64,000 nucleotides of DNA from NCBI GenBank assembly GCA_023055355.1, contig JALJCS010000052.1, positions 1,381,501 through 1,445,500 on the forward strand. Reading direction: 5' to 3'. The stretch is from Agelaius tricolor (Eukaryota; Chordata; Aves; Passeriformes; Icteridae). Position numbers and translations under genes: made by a program. Of the stretch, positions 11,763 to 23,214 are shown in pieces. Numbering within the stretch: the stretch's first letter is position 1; each line of letters starts with the position of its first letter. The notes beneath the pieces were generated by a model. It searched no databases, had not been told where the DNA came from, and saw nothing but the letters and a program-made list of their open reading frames with translations.

Positions 11763-12305
11763 TGTTACAAATATGAACGAGGCCAAACTTTCTCTGGAGA
11801 AAGGTGTTCTCATTTATTAAAATAGCTGCAAGGAACGGAGTACCCAGGATAAACCCAGGCACCCATACAGCGAGCCAAAACCAGAACAGTGCGCTTCCCC
11901 CAAGTGCACTGAGTTCTCTCAAGAAAACATGTATCCAAAAAGAAGAACCTCAACCCAATCGAACTCTCCCCCATTTATAGCCCCTTTTGAGTCCAGGATT
12001 GGTCCATTTTGGATCCACGTGGTGATTGGTCCATTTCCAGGCTTCTCATTGGTCTTTAACGCCGTTCATTCTGGACCAATTGTTTCTGCAGGGTTTCGAA
12101 TGATTGGTCAGATCTTACATCCAATCCCTCTTTGACTTTGCCTTGCCCTGCTAGACCGCCCTTCCACCAAACCCTGGGTCCTTCTCCTAGAACATTCTAA
12201 TCAGCCCCCCCCCCCCCACCCCGTTAATATCATACAATAATATAACATAATTAATACAATATAATTGAACTATACCGTCATTTAAGTTAACTTTTACCTA
12301 TAACA
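11763..12305 (-). repeat. 3' LTR of the gammaretrovirus-like provirus
   Basis: 543 bp bounded by the inverted ends TGTTA and TAACA. On the - strand it contains several CCAAT boxes (ATTGG on the + strand near 12,000, 12,025, 12,050 and 12,100), a TATAAAT box at 11,973-11,979 and an AATAAA poly(A) signal at 11,813-11,818, in the order U3-R expected. A C-run of about 13 bases near 12,207-12,220 is absent from the partner LTR. Confidence 0.92.
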
Positions 12306-12318
12306 ACTCCCCCCTCTA
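12306..12318 (-). other. polypurine tract
   Basis: On the - strand the purine run AGAGGGGGGAGT directly precedes the 3' LTR start TGTTA. This is the position and composition of the plus-strand primer of retroviruses. Confidence 0.8.
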
Positions 12319-12810
12319 AAACTTTGATCGGGCTTTAGCCCACATCAACCTCTTAACAGTCTCTTGACAGTTATTTAATTTGTTTCTTAACCAGTCTTTT
12401 AATCAGGTCTTTAACATGTTTCCTCTTCAATCGTGTATAGTTGTTTCAATGTCTGCTAAACCTGGTTCATAAGCCGCATGTCTTACTTCTCCTTTTAATC
12501 AGTTTTCTTTTTGAACAGATCCATTTTTCTTTCGTAGGGCATTCCCCCAACAATTTCTGTTTAAAAATTCCCTGTATTTTCGAATAGCCAATAGACTTTG
12601 CTGTCCTCTATACAGATGGTTAACGATAAAAAGTTGATACAATCAGGGCTCGGATTCGAGCGTGTTCTGCGGATGGCTGTCCGAGACTCTCCTGCATACA
12701 GAGGATGATAGCATTTTTCACACAGTTGTATCTCCCCCTTATTGATGCTGATAAGTAGGAGGATCAGTAGAACTGGGGGTCTGATACAGGCTACTCTCAT
12801 TCATGTCTCC
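12319..12810 (-). pseudogene. env: env remnant (5' end only)
   Basis: Just downstream of the integrase, on the - strand, an open frame at 12,561-12,800 starts with a hydrophobic leader (VLLILLLIS) followed by a cysteine-containing stretch, as at the start of a retroviral surface glycoprotein. The next roughly 240 bases up to the polypurine tract show no continuing frame. The complete surface and transmembrane subunits would need well over 1.5 kb, so most of env, including the fusion region, was deleted. The assignment rests on position and signal-like leader rather than on a recognised receptor-binding motif. Confidence 0.5.
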
Positions 12811-13176
12811 CCTCCACAGAGGATCAGCAACTCCTTTTGGCAAGAGTATTTCCTGATCCGGCCTTGCCCCCCTTCTCTTCTCTTTCCTTACTACTGTGCT
12901 GTTCTTACCAGTTACTGTTGCAGGAGTCTACTTCCCCTTTTGTATCAACCTGTTCTTTCTGTCTTTTAGGGTCAGATTTCTAGGTGCGTGGGAGAATGCT
13001 CTATCGCTTCTTGGATCACAGGATCTGTAACAGGGAATACCAGAGATTAAAACATGTTTTTGATAATTCAAATAATCTCACTTCATATATAAATACCATT
13101 TCCTTAAGTTAAAAGAATGTTAAAAGCTTTTCAATTAAATATCTTCTAATAAATCTAACAGAGTTCTTATTATAAC

Positions 13177-14098
13177 TTATAGCTTATGTGGTTCTTTTGG
13201 TGTTCCTGATATGTTCTTTAACTTATCTGTAGTGGGAGAGCATCTCTCAGGAGCAGAAACCAGCCCTTTTACTCTGGTGACATGTATCCATCCTTGTTCT
13301 TGCATCCTAATAGCGGTTTCTATGATGAGTAAAACTTGAAATGGACCTTCCCATTTTGGGGTTAGTGGTTGTTCTTTCCAGGTCTTAATTAACACCCAGT
13401 CACCAGGCTGGAATTTGTGGATTTTTAAATCAATAGGAGTGGTTTGAAGAAAGTATCCCTTGTTCCTTAACTTCTCTAAGATGCAGGTTATGGGCTTTAT
13501 ATATTTTCTCACGCCTAATTCTCCTTCTTCATACATTCCCCTATTACCTGGAGTAGTTAAGAAAGGTAAGCCAAACATCATCTCATATGGAGAAATCCCT
13601 ATATCTGCCCTTGGTTTAGTCCTTATTCTCTGTAATGCCAGAGGGAGACATCTTAACCAATTCACTTTTGTTTCTTCTGTTAATGTTTTGAGAGTTATCT
13701 TAAGAGTCTGGTTCATTCTCTCTACTCTTCCAGAACTTTGAGGTCTCCATGGGGTATGAAATCCCCAGATGATATTTAAGGCCTCTGTTATTTGTCGTAA
13801 TATCTTGGCAGTAAAATGAGGACCTCTATCAGAGTGAATAGCTTTAATCATTCCATATCGGGGTATGATTTGTTCTAATAAGATTTTACTTGCAGTCTTG
13901 GCTGTTGTTCTTGTGGTTGAGTATTGCCTCCACCCAATGAGTTAGATGATCTATTATCACCAGTAAATACTTATATCTCTGTACTTGTGGTAATTCTGTA
14001 AAGTCTATCTGTACACATTGAAATGGCCTTTTCGCTAATTCTCTACCTCCTTGAGGTAATTTTCTCATTACTTTTCTATTTATCTTCTGACACACCAT
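13177..14098 (-). pseudogene. pol: pol: integrase region, frameshifted
   Basis: Two open frames cover the integrase catalytic core. The first (14,098-13,886) holds the first catalytic aspartate in an IDFTEL context. The second (13,851-13,177), in another frame, holds the second aspartate in HSDRGPHFT and the glutamate in GRVERMN. Its C-terminal part ends with the basic, tryptophan-bearing fold typical of gammaretroviral integrase. The frameshift between them lies at about 13,850-13,890. The family is recognised with high confidence; no active enzyme is expected. Confidence 0.88.
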
Positions 14099-14128
14099 GC
14101 ATTCTCCAGTTATTATCTTGGCAATTTC

Positions 14129-14860
14129 TCATACCCCGATACACACATAAGTTCTCATAAAGTGATCGTGTAAAGCTTGAGTACCCCAATGGGTTGAGGC
14201 ATGTAGGTCCTCAAATATCTTTCTGGTTAATGCCTTGTTTAATACTTGTCTACCGTCTGGCATCCTCCATTCCCCTTTTCCGTTTTGGACTGCACCATGT
14301 CTTAGTAATTCCTCTTGTTCTTTTTCATTAACTATAGGGATCTCCTCCTTTTCTTGATTTTCCTCATTCCCATCTCCTACTTCATTTAACCTGAAGATCT
14401 TTTCAGAATCTTCTAGAGTGGCCTTTTTTGCAGTTACGTCTGCCAAGTTGTTCCCTTTCATTTCTCTAGTATCGCCTTTTTGATGTCCCTTTATATGTAC
14501 CACTGCAATTTCTTTTGGTCCTTTCAAGGGTTCTAACACTGCCTTTATGAGGTCTTCATGAATTAGGGTTTTTCCCTTTGAGTTAACAAATCCTCTCTCT
14601 GCCCAGATCTTCCCAAAAGTATGTACTACCCCATAGGCATATTTAGAGTCAGTGAATATGGTACCACTCCTTTGATCAAGCCATTTTAGCCCTTTTAAAA
14701 ATGCATATCGTTCACAGCATTGTGCAGACCAACTATGGGGAAGCTTTCCTTTTTTTAGGACTGTAATCGTATGTCCATTTACAATAGCATACCCTGATAC
14801 TCGCTTACCATCTACTACTACAGTGATGAACCATCTATAAACAGTATATCTCCTTTAGGT
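14129..14860 (-). pseudogene. pol: pol: RNase H region, frameshifted
   Basis: The conserved FIDGSS start of a retroviral RNase H domain is readable on the - strand near 14,840-14,860. It runs into stops at about 14,820-14,830 and resumes in a second frame (VSGYAIVNG). The stretch 14,539-14,129 covers the end of RNase H and the connector to integrase, ending before a histidine-rich zinc-binding segment. The breaks make it non-functional. Confidence 0.75.
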
Positions 14861-16163
14861 AAAGGTAGTTCTAATAAATCTTCTGTAATTTTTATCTCCA
14901 AAATCTATGGTTTCAAGGCAGTGATGTTCCAATTCTTCTTTTGGTTCTCCATATAAAAATTGTGCAGGATTTTGGATCCTTGTTGTTGTCAATTCTATAG
15001 TTTCACTTTTGTTTAATAACAATTCATATTTTAAAAGTCTGCTATCTGAAATCCATTGACAGGCTTTCTTACTCAGTACACTTTTTGTATCATGGGGAGT
15101 ATACACCTTGATCTTGTTTCCTAGTGTCAACTTGTAACCTTCCTCCACAAGAGTTACAGTTCCAGCCACTGCCTGGAGACAAGTGGGCCGCCCTCTAACA
15201 ACCGGATCCAGCCACTTGGAGAGATAAGCAATGGGTTTTCGCACCCCACACCATTCTTGTACAATAACTCCATAAGCTATTCCTTCTTCTACATTGATGA
15301 ATAGTTCAAACAGTCTATTTAAATCTGGTAAACTTAGTACTGGAGCATTTGCCAACTTTTCTTTTAGGTCTTCTAACTTTTTCTCATCATTTTCATCCCA
15401 ACTTATGGGCTCATTTTCAACTAATTTATCATATAGAAACTTCACTAATTTTGTGTGTCCATCTATCCATAATTTACAGTACCCAATTAATCCCAGTAAT
15501 TTTCTCATATCTGTTTTTGGTTTTGGTGCTGGCAATGATAGTATTCCCTGAATTCGGTCAGCATTTAATCTCTTATATGCTTTCCCAATTATTTGGCCTA
15601 GATACTTTACTTTTGGTGCCACAAATTGTAACTTTCTTTTAGATAATTTTAACCCCTTTTCCCCTAGGAAGTTCAGTAAATTAACAGTTGTGGTTTGTAC
15701 CTCTTCTTTCTGTTCCCCAGAAATTAATAGATCATCTACATACTGTAGGATTTGAGATCCTTTTTCAGGTATAAACTGGTTCATTAGTTCTTCTAGGGTT
15801 TGGCCAAATAGGTTTGGTGACTCCGTGAATCCCTGAGGCAACCTTGTCCATTGTAATTGTTGTTTTCTCCCAGTTTCCTCATCTTCCCATTCAAACGTGA
15901 ACCATTTTCTACTTTCTTTCTCAAGCGGACAGGACCAAAAAGCATCTTTTAAATCTATAACACTAAACCATGCATGTCTCGATGGTACTTTGCTCAATAA
16001 ATTATATGGGTTGGCTACTACTGGATATCGAGTAACAGTTTCCTTGTTTACTTCTCGTAAATCTTGGACTAATCGGTATGTACAATCGGTTTTCTTTATG
16101 GGGTAATATTGGGGTGTTATGTGGAGACACGCATGGTTCTAAAATTCCTTCTTTAATTAAGTC
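14855..16163 (-). pseudogene. pol: pol: reverse transcriptase, partly open
   Basis: A 380-codon open frame (15,997-14,855) covers most of the polymerase domain: FSVIDLKDAFW with the first catalytic aspartate, LPQGFTESPNLFG, and YVDDLLIS with the catalytic pair. The thumb/connection region with LLGLIGYC follows. The first 55 or so codons (16,163-15,998) contain a TAA close to the protease end and a frameshift, so the palm starts out of frame. YVDD is the class I and II type of active site, and the sequence style is gammaretroviral. Confidence 0.92.
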
Positions 16164-16680
16164 TTAAATTACAGGTGTTAATCCCCATTTCCTGTCTAGG
16201 GAAATTGGATATTGTTTAACTCTTAATGGGGAAATGTCAGGTTTCATTTTGATTTCTATGGGTGGAATTTCCAACAGTCCATGACCCCCTCCTTCTGCCC
16301 ACACTCTTGGATCTATCTCTCTCTCATCTTCTTCTTTTAAAACCATCATTTTCACTACCATACATTTTCCTTCAGGGACTACCCCTATTCTTAATGGCAC
16401 TTGTAAATCCCAGCCTAAGAGGTTGGAGTCTAATTCAGGCATATACAGCAGGTCAGCACAGTCTTCTCTGAAACTTCCTTTTATAGGTACTTCTTCAATA
16501 ATGGGTACTTCAAAAGGGTTATTCTCAGCACCTTTGACTTTACAGCTTCCATTACTTAATTTGCATCCCTTGGGAATCTTTGAAGTACTTGAACGATCTG
16601 CTCCAGTATCCACTAAAAATTCCATTTTCTTGCTCTGAGGGCCAATTTCTAGGTTTACCAGGGGCTCCTTTTGATGTCTC
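16164..16680 (-). pseudogene. pro: pro: aspartic protease
   Basis: The catalytic phrase LVDTGADRS of retroviral aspartic proteases lies at about 16,590-16,620, on the - strand, in an open frame of 153 codons. The rest of the frame includes the flap-like and C-terminal protease segments and runs into the start of reverse transcriptase. It is in a different frame from the end of gag, so either a gag-pro frameshift was used or an indel has separated them. Confidence 0.8.
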
Positions 16681-16717
16681 CAATATCATCCCTCAGAGCG
16701 CAGAGCCCCTGACACCC

Positions 16718-18793
16718 CTAGTCCTCTCCTTTCAGCCTTCTTCCTAAGGTGTCTTGTTCCTGAGCAATAGCCTCATCCATCTTTCTTTTTCTGCAGAAAT
16801 TTCTGGTATGTCCTTTCTTACCACAATAAAAGCATATGATTTCTGCCCAAGGTGGTCTTCTCTCGGGCCAAGGTGACTTATTATCTCTGTCTGGCTCATA
16901 CCTCCTACTTGGCGGATCTTTAAACCCATTTATTCTTGGACCTGTGTACTCACTTTTTCCATCTTCTGGTGACTCCCTATTCTCAAATCTAGCACTTTCT
17001 CTAGCTACTGCTACCATAATTTTTGCTTTTGTCCTGGTCTTCTCCTCGTCCCTCTTTAGATATACTTTCTGCGCCTCTCTTAATAACTCGTTCATTCCTT
17101 TTTCCTGCCAATCATCTAACTTTTCATATTTCCTTTGTATATCCACCCAGGCCTTAGTTACAAATTGAATTTTAACTAAAACTTGTCCTTCCAGACTATC
17201 TGGATCCACACTTGAGTATAACTGAAAGTTTCTTTTTAATCTTTCTAACCAGGTGCTGGGTGATTCATCTTGCTCCTGTTGACTATCAAATGCCAATCTT
17301 GCATTATTTGTTCTTGGGACTGCCTCTCTTATCCCTCTTACAGTTAGTGTCCTATATTGCCTCATGCTTGCTTTTCCCTCTTCCTGGCTTGGATCCCAAT
17401 TTGGTGGGTTAACAGGCATTTTATCTTCCCCTCTAGGACCCCCTCTATTTTCTCTTTCCCAAATCCTCATACCCGCAGTATGAATCATTTGTATTTCTTC
17501 GGAAGAGAACAATAGTTCTAGGATAGAATTTAATTCCTCCCACGTAAAGATGTTAGGCCCTAAGAATTGGTCTAATTGTTGGGAGATGCCTATTGGGTCT
17601 TCTAATAAATTTTTAATTTCTTTCTTAAAATTTCTAACTTCAGTTAATGGGGCATTCACAAAACCAATACTGCCTCCGTCCCCTCCATAGGCACTTCCCT
17701 TAGAGGAAACAACTTTTCAGTTCTCCCACATTCATCTTGAATTTTCTTTCCTTGGAACCTTGTATTATATTGATGGCTTGCTACATGCTCATCTGGTTCA
17801 ATTAACTTCTTTTCCTCTATATCTGTACAACAACAGGCCTTTTTCACTCCCTGACCTTTTGTTCACAAACTTTCCTCCTGCTTTTGACTCTCACTATGTT
17901 GGCGTATAGGGGATAAATAAAAAGGAATGTTTTGTGATGTTCCAGGAATAAGAATAGGGGAAGAGGTACTTTGGGTTATGGGTTGAAGTATGGGGGAAAA
18001 ATAAAGAGGGGTGTTTTGGGAGCCAAGACTGGGGTATGGACACTCTGAGTGGTACTAGAGACCGGTGTCTGGGTACTTGAGGAACTGGAGGGAATCTGCC
18101 AAATTGAAGGAGTACTAGAATGGGCAGATTCTGGTATATTTGGGAAGGGAGGTGATACAGAAGAGGGGATGCCTGGAGCAGGACAATTTGAATTAAAAGG
18201 TTGACATGATTTTAAAACTCCTGTGGGAGTAGATACTGAAATTGCATCCACCTCGTGAGATGGTACCAAGGGGTACAAGGTTGGAGGGGGAGGAGGAAGG
18301 TGGTCTATAGGAGGAGTTGGAGAGGAGGTAACAGGAGGTAATCTAAGGGATCAGGAGGGGGAGGCGGAGGAAGATGATCTAAATGATCCCACCTCCTTTC
18401 TGGTAGCTTAGTTTCTTCTTTTTCCTCTTCTCTGGATACTTTATATGATTTTATTTCCTCTTCCTGTTTCTCCCTTTCTAACCAGCATTTAGCATATCTA
18501 ATCTCTTCGTCACAAGGTTCTACTTGGGTATTGACATATTTAATTAAAGCTATACATAGCCATCTTTCTTTTGTCCCGTACCAAGGCCAATAAATAGGTC
18601 CTTCAGCAATACTTTCTTTAGGCCATATTTCTGTACAGTATCTTATCATTTTTATCTTATCTAGATCCTTCATTCCCTCCTTAGTATCCCAATTATTTAA
18701 AAGTTCACCTAAAGGACTACTAGGAGGTATTTTCTTAAAAACTTCCTTCCCTTTTCTCTTCCTGCTGGCACTTTTTCCAGCACACTGTCCCAT
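16718..18793 (-). pseudogene. gag: gag polyprotein, split over several frames
   Basis: The matrix part (18,793-18,305) starts MGQCAGKSASRKRKGKE, giving an N-terminal myristoylation glycine and a basic patch. It ends in a proline-rich run. A proline/serine-rich spacer follows in another frame (18,278-17,976), then a short frame (17,847-17,656). A 313-codon capsid-nucleocapsid frame (17,659-16,718) comes last, carrying the CCHC zinc knuckle CFYCGKKGHTRNFC. A single CCHC box and a proline-rich segment between matrix and capsid are gammaretroviral traits. At least two frameshifts separate the pieces. Confidence 0.9.
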
Positions 18794-20420
18794 CTTTATC
18801 TAGCAACTGGTATTCAAATACAATTTTTTTTTAATAAGGAATATAAGACAAAGATGGCAACTTTAAAGAAATGTTTGACATGGGAAACAAAATAAATATG
18901 GTGGCTTTAGTGGGAAACAAAAGCAAATAAAAAGGCAACTTAAAGAAATATTTAGTGTGGGAAACAAAATAAATATGGTGGTTAACAAGGGTTTTGGAAT
19001 AATAATGTCAATTCAAATGAACATTTATAACCTAAGAATAGTGAAATATTGAAATTAATTCCAAAAAGAAATTTAATATCTTTCCTTTTAGTTGGAAAAC
19101 TAAACAATAATGGTGGCTTATTCGAGAAATGAAATAACTTACAACCACCTGCTCAACTAAATACAAAATAGACGCAGTAAGCCACTTACTCTGCACAAGT
19201 GGCCTCTGCGCACCACACTCAACCACGTACAAAATGGCCTCAACGAGCCACTAACTCAAAATGGCCGCTTCTCAGCTCACCACACAGAAAACTCAAAAAT
19301 TCCTAAGGAGTGGTCGAAGGACTTTTGGCCTGCCCTCACCTCCGAACCTCACTCCTTAGGGGCCCCGACTCTTAACATACAAAATAGAAAAAAAATTCAC
19401 CCTAACATAAGCCAGTTCTAACCTCCCCTTAAGCCCTAGTGACTGAAAGGGCCCTTCCGCAGCCGGTGGCCCACCTCCCCCCTGCGGGTCACCGTCCCTG
19501 TGAAGTCTGTTTTCAGCCACCCCTACGACCCCCTTTAGCTGGGATCCTAGCTCAGGATAAGCCTGCTTCCCCTCTATGACCCCCTTCCCACTGGGGTCCT
19601 AGTTTGAGGGGACCCTACGTCCCTTGGCTTGGGCACCCTCCCCTTCCCCGGCTTCAGAAAAGGGGCACTCCCCTACACAGTGGCCACTTTGTTCAGTGGG
19701 CTCCGTATAGGAGTATTTTCTCCCACCCCCAAGGTCCTAGTTCCTCAGGGACTAGACTCCCCCAGTCTATCCCTGAGGAACAGCCCTCCAGGAGGTTTGA
19801 GCTAGCAGTTGGAGCTCTACCTCTCACTGGGCAAGTCCGCCCCACTAATCTCCCTCGGGTGCCCCTATGACCCCCCAATGGGATCCTAGTTTGGGATACC
19901 AAGTGTGTCCCCATCTATGACCCCCCAATGGCATCCTAGTTCAAGGGGTACAACTCAGGCCAACAGCTCAAACCACCCCTAGGAGCCTCCAATCACGGGA
20001 GGAACAGGAGCCTGAGCAGCTATAGGTGAGCACTCCCTGTCTCCCCTACTGCCGGGGGTCCATAGAGGTACACTCACTTCCCTCCATTCCTGGCCGACCC
20101 CCACGCGGGGGTCTGGAATCGCCGTACTGGGAGGCCTGCATTCGCTTCAGGGGTCTGTACTCACAGCCCCCGTCTCATTCACACACACGCAGTTTGCACC
20201 CCCTATTACCTTTAACCCCACTCATGTTTCTCTGAGGCAACGTGAGCTCCGCTCCCTCTCGGAGGGCTCTCACCTTTTGTGTCGCTGTGTTCTCTGCAGC
20301 CTCGGGTACAGGCGCAATCCCTTCCGCGGTCCAATGTAGCCCAATCTCTGGCAGCCAAAAAGGTGGGTGGATGTGTCTCCCAGGTCCTGGGCTACCCTGG
20401 ACTGTTTCGGGGCGTGGCCT
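18794..20420 (-). other. long proviral 5' leader with internal repeats
   Basis: About 1.6 kb separate the primer binding site from gag, which is long for a gammaretrovirus. Two repeat families are visible. Near 18,842-18,985 a unit with 'gggaaacaaaataaatatggtgg' occurs twice about 75-80 bp apart. Between about 19,525 and 19,950 four or more imperfect copies of a 'gaccccccaatgggatcctagtt' phrase occur. Short open frames here are unsupported. Packaging or splice-donor functions usually reside in this position, but no specific site was identified. Confidence 0.6.
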
Positions 20421-20438
20421 ATCCCAGACGAGTCCCCA
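20421..20438 (-). other. primer binding site, tRNA-Pro-like
   Basis: The - strand reads TGGGGACTCGTCTGGGAT six bases after the 5' LTR end. This matches the classical gammaretroviral tRNA-Pro site except for two transitions. Confidence 0.85.
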
Positions 20439-20444
20439 GAAAGA

Positions 20445-20986
20445 TGTTAAGAGTATGAACGAGATCAAACTTTCTCTGGAGAAAGAGGTTCTCATTTATT
20501 AAAATAGCTGCAAGGAATGGAGTACCTAAGATAAGCCCAAGCACCCACACAGCGAGCCAAAAACAGAACAGTGCACTACCCCCAAGTGCACTGAGGTTCT
20601 CCCCAGAAAACAAGTTTCCAAAAAGAAGAACCTCGACCTAACTGAACTCTCCCCCATTTATAGCACCCTTTGAGTCCAGGATTGGTCCATTTTGGATCCG
20701 CATGGTGATTGGTCCATTTCCAGGTTTCTCATTGGTCCTTAATGCCGTTCATTCTGGACCAATTGTTTCTGCAGAGCTTTGAATGATTGGTCAGATCTTC
20801 CATCCAAACCCTCTTCGAACTCGCCTTGCCCCACCAGGCTACCCTTCCACCAAACCCTGGACCCTTCTCCTAGAACATTCTAATAAGCCCCCCCACTCTT
20901 AACATAATACAATTAATATAACATAATTAATATAATAAAATTGAATCATACCCTAATTAAACATAACTTAACTTTTACTTATAACA
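20445..20986 (-). repeat. 5' LTR of the gammaretrovirus-like provirus
   Basis: 542 bp bounded by TGTTA and TAACA. It aligns over its length with the LTR at 11,763-12,305 and has a TATAAAT box (complement of 20,656-20,662) and AATAAA (complement of 20,495-20,500). Its right end abuts the FCRL-2 intron directly. Confidence 0.92.
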
Positions 20987-21772
20987 GGGGACACCAGCCT
21001 GCCAGGGCCACTGCAGGGCTGGGGACAGCAGGGTGGGGACATGACATCCCCCGAGGACTCACCTGTGAGGCCGAGTGTCTGGGCTGGAAGGGAGAAGGGA
21101 CAGGGCTGGGTGGAGGTGGCACTGTGGGGACAGCACCACACGGGGTATAGGGTGTGGGGGCTGTCTCCAAACTGTCCCTGTGGGGACAGCAGTTCTTGTG
21201 GGAAAGTTTGTCTGGGTGGTCCCCAAGAGATTTGGCGAGGCAGGGGAATATGTCTGTGTCACAGCCACCCATGCACAACATCTGTGTGGCAGAGACACCT
21301 TGGGAACAGGGACACCAAGGCCACCCTGGGCTGATGAAGAACATCGGGACACCACAGGCACAGCCCATGCTGGCTCAGGTCACCCCCACCAGCTCATGAT
21401 GCCCTCCCCATGATCCCATCCCCATGGCCACATCCTCATGGTCCTTGTCACCTTCTGTGCCTGCATCCCAGTTCCCTTGTCCCCATCCCCAGAGCTACCT
21501 GAGCCCAAAGGTGCCAGTCCCCACATTCCTGTGCCCACATCCCCATCCCCAAATTCCTGCCCCCTCTTCCTGTCCCCAAAGCCCTACATCACCAGTCCCA
21601 CCAAGGTCCACTCTGGGTAACATGGACTGGCACTGCTGCCATTGGGGACATCAGGGTACCCCAAAGTCCCCCTCTTCCCCCTCCCCCTCCCCGGGGTGTC
21701 AGGCCCGTGCCCGGGGCACTCACCCCACAGGAGCAGCGCCACCTTCCCGGCCATCCCGGTGTCCCCAGCCAT
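20987..21772 (-). pseudogene. FCRL-2: truncated Fc-receptor-like gene (signal exons only)
   Basis: On the - strand, exon 1 (21,772-21,724) encodes MAGDTGMAGKVALLLW with a GTGAGT donor, and the 21-bp second signal exon lies at 21,083-21,063. The following intron is homologous to that before Ig domain 1 of the other copies, but it stops at 20,986, where the proviral LTR begins. No Ig domain 1 is found on the far side of the provirus. The promoter-side sequence is well kept (21,773-21,880). The gene's upstream region matches that of FCRL-7, so it is the inverted counterpart of that intact gene. Confidence 0.85.
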
Positions 21773-21879
21773 GTGCACTGGCTGTCACTCGCTGCTGTGG
21801 CCACCACTCCCCTGGGTGGTGGCTCTTTGGCCAAAGGGGAAGGAAGCGAGGTCACGTCCGTCCCCATGTGGAGGTGGTC

Positions 21880-22460
21880 CTTGGTGACAGGCTGGGGACA
21901 TGGTGGGGGATGGTGTTTCCAGGAGTGGGGGAGCTCAGGGGATGTGGGGAACCAAGGATGGGTGTCCAGCAGAATGGGGGGCCAGGGGAACTGGGGTCTC
22001 CATGCCTGGGGGGATTCAGGGATGGGGGTGCTGTGGGTACATGGTCCCCAGGGATTTGGGGTCATGGCATTTGGTTGGAAGGGTAAAAGGTGCAGGAGGA
22101 AAAAGGGGACCCTCGGGAATAGGGGTTCTGGGGGAAGAAGCAGCCCATGGGATGGGATCAAGGCAATGGTGGGGCTGGGCAATGTCAGTCCTGGCATGGG
22201 GGTCCCCAGGGAGGAGAGACCAAGGCAATGGGGGTCCCATGGTTGGGTTCCCAGGGGAATGGGGGTGCCAGGGATGGGCAGTGGCTGGGTGGGCACGGGG
22301 GTCACAGCTCCTTCCTGGGGTGCCTCAGATTTTGGGGTGACTCAGAGCCCAGCACAGTCCCCACCCTGGGGCACCCCATGGCTCTCCTGGGAGTCTCTGT
22401 GTCCCTGCCCCACTCACCCCAGGGTCAGGTCCCCCCATTTCCTGGCTCAGCCATCCCAGG
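21880..22460. repeat. G-rich upstream block of FCRL-2
   Basis: Degenerate G-rich iterations ('gaatgggggtgccagggatgggcagtggc'-like) end in the phrase 'cctcagattttggggtgac', which is shared by every FCRL upstream block in the window. Read from either strand it gives spurious long open frames. Confidence 0.65.
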
Positions 22461-22469
22461 CAACACTTG

Positions 22470-23170
22470 ATGCCCAATTGGTTCGGAAAAAAATTTCACA
22501 TCCATAGAATAAAAGCAAAAATCTTTCCCACACCATTGTTTTCCCAATTGTGGTGGTTTGAGCACAAGAACAAACTCAGCAAAAACCAAACGGACAGTGT
22601 ACAAAATGCTCTGGTTTGTAGAATCCATTGCTCTCCCAACAAGTCCCTCACAATAAAAACACAAACAAATCCCAATGAAATGAGACTTTTTGTTCCCTTT
22701 AGGAGCCCATTGGTGCATTCCCCAGCAGTGTTTGCTTGTGGAAAACACAGAGTGTGGAATCTCCCTGAGTGTCCAACAGCTCCATGGGATTGTTCCCTGC
22801 CTGCTGGGCAGCAACCCAGCCCCTAAGGAAGACTTTTCTTGGGCCATATTAAGGAACACTCCCCATTTTTCACATTCCCACCCTGAAACTTGATTGACTT
22901 CCCATGGAGGAAGGGGAGAAGCTCTGTCCATGCTTGGGACAGTGCACAGGAATCTGTGGAAATGCCCCTGTGTGCCTCAGGGTCTGATTCCCTGGTAAAT
23001 CCACTCCAGCCTGCCCTGAATTCCCCTGCCTGGACACTCCCTGCTCCTGCTGTGACACCCCTGTTCCGCAGCCCCTGGTGAGCAGCCCCTGCTCAATATT
23101 TTGACACTTTCCCGTCTCTTCTGGTGTGCACATCCAGAACACAAACATTCTTTCCATGAGGTTCCAAAGG
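22470..23170. repeat. divergent-pair spacer, inverted copy of about 55,290-55,990
   Basis: A non-coding stretch between FCRL-2 and FCRL-3. It aligns in reverse orientation with the FCRL-6/FCRL-7 spacer, for example the shared phrase around 'gggttgctgcccagcaggcagggaa'. No exon or RNA gene was recognised. Confidence 0.65.
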
Positions 23171-23214
23171 GCAGGAGGTTTTGTTCTAGAAGGAGGGTCC
23201 AGGTCAGCTTGTTG

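Larger units (their letters stand above)
11763..20986 (-). mobile_element. gammaretrovirus-like (class I) endogenous provirus, defective
   Basis: A 9.2-kb provirus reads right to left: 5' LTR, primer binding site, long leader, gag, protease, reverse transcriptase/RNase H, integrase, env scrap, polypurine tract, 3' LTR. Gag has a single CCHC zinc knuckle and pol has a YVDD active site and a DDE integrase. The primer site resembles tRNA-Pro, all typical of gammaretroviruses. The two LTRs differ at about 28 of the first 270 aligned positions, so the insertion is old. Every gene carries frameshifts or stops and most of env is gone, so no infectious product is expected. The flanking bases (gcttt on the left, ggggac on the right) do not form a target duplication. 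The right flank is an FCRL intron while the left flank follows the MROH gene. Confidence 0.93.

Noticed and set aside
11755..20992. Target-site duplication for the gammaretrovirus-like provirus
   Set aside because: The four to six bases outside the LTR ends do not match on the two sides.
21424..22507. Long open frames across the FCRL-2 upstream region
   Set aside because: They translate the degenerate G-rich iterations and the antisense of the signal exon and have no conserved counterpart in the other copies. The same applies to the similar frames near 34.3, 47.7, 53.4 and 57.0 kb.
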